Positions 57,250-64,000 of a DNA stretch of 64,000 nt are shown here, one piece after another. Position 1 is the first letter of the stretch, and each line of letters begins with the position of its first letter. The notes below the pieces were generated by a model. That model was given only the letters and a program-made list of their open reading frames with translations. It had not been told where the DNA came from and ran no database searches. Origin of the DNA: Budorcas taxicolor. Lineage: Eukaryota; Chordata; Mammalia; Artiodactyla; Bovidae. Where the stretch lies: contig NC_068928.1 of assembly GCF_023091745.1 (NCBI RefSeq), forward strand, positions 13,348,001 through 13,412,000. The letters are read 5' to 3'. Made by a program: the position numbers and the translations under genes.

Positions 57250-57770
57250 CCCCTGTTCCTTCCAGCAGTCCTGGGCAGGAACGCATGCTGTCAACAGATG
57301 CAGGTCTGTATCAGCTGCGGAGACGCGTAACACAATAACCCACACTGCCTTGCACAGTCACTGAAAAGGGGCCTGCAACTCGAGCACAGCAACTGCTCTC
57401 CTTCAGTGCAGAAGCATCACGGCCATTTCCAGGGTTGTGTTTTTAAATTACTCTCTACCAAACTCAACTAATCACTTGACAGAATTGAATTTGATACTGG
57501 AAATGGTTTCTGAATGCAGAATACTTTCTGTCTGATGATGAAAACTAGGTTGAAAAGCGCTTCCCTCTGCTCTTGTTCGATTTAGAGGGAGAGAGGGGGA
57601 AAAAAAAGGGTCACAGCATTCAGGAGAAATGATTCAAAATATTCTATCTAAGAATAGCTTTGTCTCAGAGGATTGGGCCATTACTTCAGAAGACAGTCAT
57701 ATCTGCCTCCTGTTTAATTAGGACACCATTAAGTTTTTCAGTCAAATTACTTTATATGGACAGGGTCTAT
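57250..57770. promoter_or_regulatory. Candidate conserved noncoding block
   Basis: Repeat-free, mixed-composition DNA with homeodomain-like cores (TTTAATTAGG, CCATTAAG) and GC-balanced segments. No exon is supported. Confidence 0.2.
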
Positions 57771-58242
57771 CTATATTATACACAGAAAGGAGGTTTTATA
57801 TTGAAAATTCAGTAACTGCCATATAAAAGCATACACAAGTGTGATGATGTGATCAGGAATATAACATTCACTGATTTCACCTAAAGCCAAGCTGCCTTAA
57901 AAATAACAACTGAAGGAAATTCCATCGCTGAATCCCCTTGTTTTTGGCTCCTCTCTTCCTCCAATGTTTCTATGCAATGAAACCTAGTGAAATGGACACT
58001 CCAGGACGGAGAGCTAAGGAAGCAACAAAAGGAGAACACGTAGCCTGAAAGGGGCTTGGGAGAGCGGGTGGGTTTGTGGTCTTAAAGAGTCTCAGACTCA
58101 GGCTTTTGGGCCCTGGCAGTGCCACAGAATTCTCTGACCACCATGTCACCCAGGCACAGACTCACCCAATGGTTCTAGGCACTTACGGCCAGTTAGTTTC
58201 ATTAATATAGCCATAATTCATTATTTTTAAAAATATCTAATT

Positions 58243-59275
58243 ACAATGAGGTACCATTTCACACCAGTCAGAATGGCTGCGATCCAAAAGTCTACAAGCA
58301 ATAAATGCTGGAGAGGGTGTGGAGAAAAGGGAACCCTCTTACACTGTTGGTGGGAATGCAAACTAGTACAGCCACTATGGAGAACAGTGTGGAGATTCCT
58401 TAAAAAACTGGAAATAGAACTGCCTTATGACGCAGCAATCCCACTGCTGGGCATACACACCGAGGAAACCAGAATTGAAAGAGACACGTGTACCCCAATG
58501 TTCATTGCAGCACTGGTTATAATAGCCAGGACGTGGAAGCAACCTAGATGTCCATCAGCAGACGAATGGATAAGAAAGCTGTGGTACATATACACAATGA
58601 AGTATTACTCAGCCATGAAGGGAGGTGGGAGGGGGGTTCATGTTTGGGAACGCATGTACACCCGTGGTGGATTCATGTCAATGTATGGCAAAACCAATAC
58701 AGTATTGTAAAGTAAAATAAAGTAAAAATAAAAATTACAAAAAAAAAAAAAAGAATACATTTGAATCAGTTCTAATGAGGTGGATGAAACTGGAGCCTAT
58801 TATACAGAGTGAAGTAAGCCAGAAAAAAAACACCAATACAGTATACTAACGAATATATATGGAATTTAGAAAGATAGTAACGATAACCCTGTATGCGAGA
58901 CAGCAAAAGAGACACAGTTGTATAGAACAGACTTTTGGACTCTGTGGGAGAGGGAGAGGGTGGGATGATTTGGGAGAATGGCATTGAAACATATTTAATA
59001 TCATGTAAGAAATGAATCGCCAGTCTAGGTTCGATGCAGGATACAGGATGCTTCGGGCTGGTGCACTGGGATGACCCAGAGGGATGGTACAGGGAGGGAG
59101 GTGGGAGGGGGGGTTCAGGATTGGGAACTCATGTACACCCGGTTTGGATTCATGTTGATGTATGGCAAAACCAATACAGTATTGTAAAGTAAAATAAAGT
59201 AAAATAAATAAATAAATAAATACAATGACATTTACCAAAAAAAAAAGTTATATGCTTGAAGAAAAATAAATAAAT
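58243..59275 (+). mobile_element. 5'-truncated ruminant L1 with nested L1 tail
   Basis: It encodes the L1 ORF2 C-terminus (RYHFTPVRMAAIQKS, GTLLHCWWECKLVQPLW, EWIRKLWYIYTMKYYSAMK) then 3'UTR. The 14-bp duplication AAAAATATCTAATT lies at 58229-58242 and 59276-59289, which defines the insertion. The frame runs into a second L1 tail at 58621-58752, after which the original L1 resumes (GAATACATTTGAATCAGTTC). ORF1 and nearly all of ORF2 are absent. Confidence 0.93.
58621..58752 (+). repeat. L1 3'-tail copy nested in L1
   Basis: GGAGGTGGGAGGGGGGTTCA through CAATACAGTATTGTAAAGTA, then poly-A. The same words recur at 59098-59202 in the host L1. Confidence 0.9.
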
Positions 59276-61517
59276 AAAAATATCTAATTTCAGGTTATTT
59301 TTGATAACAGTGTTCCAATTAGCAGGCTTCTTAGGTACAGGATTATCCACCTAAACTAATTACCTTAAAGTGAGAAAGGGACAAGGATCAAAAGAGTTAC
59401 TGCGAAGAAGGTGAGGATAAGCAGAAATAAATATTTGTTTTCTTTATACAAGTTCTAAGGAAGGAAATATTTCTTTGGCCATAGTCGGATCCTGGAATAA
59501 ACACGCGCTGACGAGGGAGGAGGGGGCTGGGGAGGAGAAGGCAAGCAGAAGAGAACAGTCTTATTTAACTGTTTTTATGTGGGTAAAATGATTTGTGCCA
59601 CAGTATTTCCATAAGAAGTGGGACCATTATTTTCCTGTAGAAACACATTTGGTTTGAAAAGTATCACTGGACAGGACGTGAAAATCAAACCGAATGAATT
59701 ATTCACAACCTCCGATCAGAGGTGATCATTATTTCTGATGCTCCAAACAGTGATTAGGATTCTGCCCTGAGATGTCATTTTCTCACTGAGTAACACCAGC
59801 GATACAGAAAGGCATTATCTATCTATCCATATATGTATTTTTTTCTCCTGGGAGGACCTTGGTTTAATGTTACTATAACCGATAATAAAAACATGATAAC
59901 ATTAACATTTATTCTGATGGTGCCCATAAATGCCATTAGTCTGACACAAAGTGTCAACACTAATCATGACCCAAAATTAACACCCAAATTGACATCCACA
60001 TTAATTGTACTATCAGTGTGAACGGCATGTGCAAGTGTACATATGCACACGTGCCCCCCTGTGCTTTCCAAAGCTGCTGTTGTCACAAAGTAAAACAACA
60101 ATGTTAAGCTCTATAAAGAAATCTGAAGGGAAAACTAAGGGGCAGAAAGGGACAGGAATTTGTTTTCAGGGATGTAAGAAGCATTCATCAAGTCTAGCTT
60201 TGCCGTGGGAAGCAGAAAGGGAATGTCTTTGCCTTGCCTGCCTTTCTTATATCTCCGCACTTTTGAGTTCAGCTATAATAATATCTTTCTATATGGATTT
60301 AGATACAGGTTAGACTGTGGCTGAGACGCTGAAGCTTTATTTTCCATGCTGACAATCTAAAAGTTGAGTGTTTCTGGCAAAGCCTCCAGTGCTATCGCTA
60401 ATGCCAGGAAGATGACCATCCAACAAGGTCCTTGGGCAGATATACAAGGAATCCTAGAACATGAGAGCCAGAACAGACGTAGGCAGCCTCTGCATCGTGA
60501 AGGTCAAAAAACGAAGATCCAGAGAGAAGCAAGCTGAAGTGGAGTTCCTTTTCAGACAGATAACAAAATGCTGCCTTTCCTCCTTCCTTTCGTATGTTGG
60601 GTAGAGTATTAAATCTTCACTTTTAATTGATACTACCAAAATAATTGCAATTTAAATTCAGAACCTCATGGGAAAAAAATACCTCATGAAATATTAGAAA
60701 ATACTGTATAGGTCTTAAAAGGTGTATTTTTGAACCATAAGGAATTATAATATTTGACTTAATCTGTGCCATTCAGAAAAACCATGATGAAAATAATGTC
60801 AAAGCCTTTCCATATTGTATTATCTGCTGGATATCATGTCCCATTGCCTAGTGTCATATGATCACATAAAAGAGCTGAAAACAATTTCCTTAACAGCTGA
60901 AAAACTCTTTTTTTTCATGCTTGGATAATTCAAAAATGGCTGAACAAACTTACCTCAACCCTTCTCAAAAGCGATGAAAGGATAAGAAAAATATCATTTT
61001 GAGAGCAAAAAAACTTTCTTCTCAGAGGCTAATTCTTCAAAAATGTTACCAAAGATTAGAAGCAATCATTTTAAACAGGGGAATCATTTTTTCCTGTACT
61101 ACATATGTACATGAAACCACACTGATTTTTAACACATGTACACAAAATGTCTTAATACACATACCAATCTAAAAAAATATAGGCAATGGAGCACATACAA
61201 GCCAGTGGTACTGAGAGACGGGGCACCGGAGTAATCGGTTTGATAGGGAAATTAACCAAGCTGGCCTACCACAGTTGAGGAAGCCTCACCTATGAAGCAC
61301 GTGAACTAATGCTGAACTCTTGATGCTCCACACCACACCTCACCCTCTGGTGTCATCTGTTGCTGTCCTGATGCTCATTATTGCCTCTAGTTGGAGCTGT
61401 AAAATTACTTGTCATAGGGTACTATATCACAGCCTTTTTCTGTAAAGTCTTAAAAATTAAGATATATGAAAATGCTAGCAAGTACACCCATTTGTTTAAA
61501 GGCTATCTTTAGGATTT

Positions 61518-61727
61518 GCTTTTTTTTTTTTTTTTTAAGATTTTCTTTGCTGTGGACCATTTTTAAAAAAGTCTTTATTGAATTTATTACAATATTGCTT
61601 CTATGTTTGTTGTTGTTGTTTTGGCCACAGAGGCATGTGGGATCCCAACTCCCCAAGCAGGGATCAAACCCATGCCCCTAGCGTTGGAGGGTAAAATCTT
61701 AGCCACTGGACCACCAGGGAAGTCCCA
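61518..61727 (-). repeat. CHR-1-type SINE
   Basis: Left poly-T and AAGTCTTTATTGAATTTATT, right CTTAGCCACTGGACCACCAG. The imperfect flanks AGGATTTGCTTTT / AGGACTTACTTTT match at 11 of 13. Confidence 0.9.
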
Positions 61728-62939
61728 GGACTTACTTTTGGAAAGGCACAGAGGGGCCCTCTCTGCAAGTGCTGCTTTGGTTGGCCAAGGGATACATCAG
61801 GATTTTCCAAGTTAGTCAAGTTCATTGGGCCTTGTTTTGCTACTAGTGAAATGAATCAGAATCAATGAGAACTCTCCAGCTCCAATGACAGGCATCAAGA
61901 GGGAATTGGAAGAAAACTATACATATCCCAAAAGGGTTAGGAATTCATTAGAAGTAATTCCATGGCAGGAAGACCTAGCTTTCAAAATTAGCCTATTTTT
62001 CTCATGAGGGACTCAACTTTGGTCCTAAAGATCACTTCAAAGACTTGTAACTAAACGTGCTCACTTAGAGGCTAAAAGAAGAAATGTACACAGTAATTTT
62101 AAATAAAACTATCTTACCATGTATTTCATAATATGTCTTTTTCCATACTTGAAATTCCTATCTTGCTAGGCTAAAAGGATTCAAAATTGTTTTTTAAAGT
62201 CCTTGATGAAAAATAAGTGCAAAGGATGAATGTTTATATGCCATCAGTGGAATGTGATAGTTTTCTGATGAGGATCTCAAAGCACTTACAAACACTCTTC
62301 TATCTTCAGCGACAGATTGGTGGCAAGGACCATTAGTCTCTTTTTATAACTTGAACAATCAGTGCACAGACCATGATCCTGTTTTTCAGATCTGCTTTTT
62401 CAGGTCTATTTCACAGCTCACCTTCAGCATGCTACAATATAAACATTCCTCTTTTCCAACACATATCTAAATCACTGATATGGACTCAATTTCCACACCC
62501 AGCATGAAAAGGTAAACTGATTTCAAAGGAATAAGACAAAAGCACAGGAAAATACACTCAAATCAGCTTCCCATTCTGGAGCTATTCTGAAGTTAAATCG
62601 AATAAAACAATATGCAAAGGCCTAATGTTAAAAATAGAAAAATACTTGGGTTTTGTTTGCATGAGAAACGCTCAACCCTTTCCTTACTCAAGGCCACAAA
62701 TGCTTTCTCCAGTCAGTTTCAAAGGATAATGGGTTCCACTAGAAACAGAGTCCAGGAAAGCCCAAGCAATTCCTTTGAGGGTATGGAAAATGTCAACCAA
62801 GTGAATTAAGATAGAAGGTTATGGTCTTTTTTCTAAAATAAGAGTCCTTTGGGTTAAGAGGTCCAGCCTAAGAACTGTCAAAATGGATCTACTAATTAAT
62901 TTCTCCCAATCTTTCAGACTTATATAAGCTTACCAACTT

Positions 62940-63145
62940 CCTTATCCAACTCCTACATTTTATTTTTGTTTTTATACTCAAATGAGAGATTTCAAAAGAC
63001 TATGGCAAAAAATCAGTGAGGCGCAGGGTCAAAATGGTAAGATTTGTTTAAGCTAGTCAATACATGCAGGGATATTTATCATATCTCTCTTCCAATTTTT
63101 CTATAAGCTTGCAATATTTTGTAGTTAAAAGAAAAAAATCAAAGA
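62940..63145 (+). repeat. L1-tail-like relic
   Basis: GGTCAAAATGGTAAGATTTG, ATACATGCAGGGATATTTAT and CTTGCAATATTTTGTAGTTA resemble an L1 3' end. Diverged, so weakly supported. Confidence 0.45.
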
Positions 63146-64000
63146 GATGCTTATACTTTGGTAGAACTGGACAACAGTGCTTTGCCAACAATTACATGAC
63201 AACTAAATGTGGGCTGGGCTGAGCAGTTTTAGAACTGAACTCCTAATCGGCACCATTTCATTTCTCAGCATATAAAGCAGAGCTGAAACCAAGATACCAG
63301 TCAGAATGGCAGCTAGCCTTTCAACTTTAATTTATACTACTTTTTTCCCTCTTCAATCATCCCCTAAAAAAAATGTTTCCCGTGAAAATGTGCAGTCATG
63401 ATATAAGATTCAACAGATCTCCACCCAAAGGGTTAAAAACGCAACGGCACGTTCTAGGAAAATGAGGTAAAGCCCACCAGACCAACTGAAAAAAAGAGAA
63501 GGATATCACTAGATTTGCCTCCCAAAGCAGGACAATTCAAGAGGCTCATCTGAATGCTAGACTGCTGAGAAGGAAAAACCCTGACACCTAGTGCCCATCT
63601 GAAAAAACAAAGTCTTGGAGCCACTACAATTTTAAGCCTGGTAGTGTGTATGTGAAGGTGACCATTAAATTGCATTCAATTTGGAACACACTTAACCCCC
63701 AGAAAAAAGTTTAAGGAAATAATGAAGTGCCATGCAAGAATTCCAGTCTCTAACTACCAATCCTTTTCAGAGTACACATCCTAAACCTAATTATTATAAC
63801 TGCTTCTAGACACAGCATCTTCTTCTTATCACCATTTTTCATTATGACAGGAGCAATGAGAGGGAAGGGATGGATTCATATTGTTTAAAAGCCTGTGTTC
63901 TGAAACAGTAAGGAAAACAAGGCCCTCATTTCTATCCACACTAATTTTGCTATAAAAGGTACCTGTCTATCCTATCTTTCATCATTGCCTGGTTTGGAGA

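Larger units (their letters stand above)
50367..64000 (-). other. ACACA: ACACA intron before exon a (partial, at least 13.6 kb)
   Basis: No further ACACA exon could be found between 50367 and the window end. I searched the minus frames for the residues expected just before IGMVAW and saw none with flanking splice sites. The content is BOV-A2, Bov-tA and CHR SINEs, BovB tails, MIRs, L1 pieces and AT-rich DNA, with unrecognised sequence at 51.3-52.3, 56.9-58.2, 59.3-61.5 and 61.7-64.0 kb. Confidence 0.75.

Noticed and set aside
58246..58710. 154-codon open frame resembling a gene
   Set aside because: It is the C-terminus of L1 ORF2 running into a nested L1 tail, part of a dead, truncated retrotransposon.
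63454..63675. Possible upstream ACACA exon near the window end
   Set aside because: The minus-strand frame shows none of the residues expected before exon a and no matched splice sites.

Overview
The window is nuclear DNA from a ruminant, almost certainly a bovid such as cattle, sheep or goat. Three things show this: introns dense in ruminant-restricted repeats (BovB/RTE LINE pieces and their ART2-type tails, Bov-tA and BOV-A2 SINEs, CHR-type tRNA-Glu SINEs), mammal-wide MIR and L1 relics, and one vertebrate protein-coding gene cut into short exons by multi-kilobase introns. The species cannot be fixed from the sequence alone.

The only gene I can support is ACACA (acetyl-CoA carboxylase alpha, ACC1), read on the minus strand. 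Eleven consecutive coding exons lie between 50366 and 753. All have AG acceptors and GT donors, and together they form one uninterrupted frame of 1486 nt (495 codons plus one base). This is most of the carboxyltransferase (CT) half of the enzyme, roughly residues 1657-2152 of the 2346-residue mammalian protein when counted back from the known C-terminus. Upstream exons (biotin carboxylase, biotin carrier, central domain, start of CT) lie beyond 64000. The last exons, about 190 residues, lie before position 1. The ACC1 paralogue is chosen over ACC2 (ACACB) because of isoform-specific stretches such as HNNGVTH and SVPLLNSKDPIDR.

Layout by increasing coordinate, which is 3' to 5' for the gene: 1-752 is an intron with a CpG-rich patch. 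753-3103 holds two CT C-domain exons. 3104-10847 is an intron with many SINEs and a repeat-poor conserved-looking block. 10848-19905 holds five exons, with a second CpG-rich patch at 14.2-14.5 kb. 19906-38152 is an 18-kb intron with a nested L1/BovB cluster and an octamer-motif region near 35-36 kb. 38153-43361 holds three exons. 43362-50096 is an intron carrying a 2.3-kb 5'-truncated BovB element. 50097-50366 is the first CT exon in the window. 50367-64000 is intron with several datable nested SINE and LINE insertions and no exon I could find.

The exons encode a single enzyme domain: the CT active site transfers CO2 from carboxybiotin to acetyl-CoA to make malonyl-CoA, the committed step of fatty acid synthesis. 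I found no bacterial-style operon, CRISPR array, functional tRNA/rRNA gene, intact mobile element or second gene, and no novel system. The observations worth a second look are repeat biology (one target site used twice, an internal 180-bp duplication in a BovB copy, self-nested L1 tails), two intronic CpG-rich patches, several repeat-free stretches that look like candidate regulatory DNA, and a weak donor followed by a long open read-through into a SINE.
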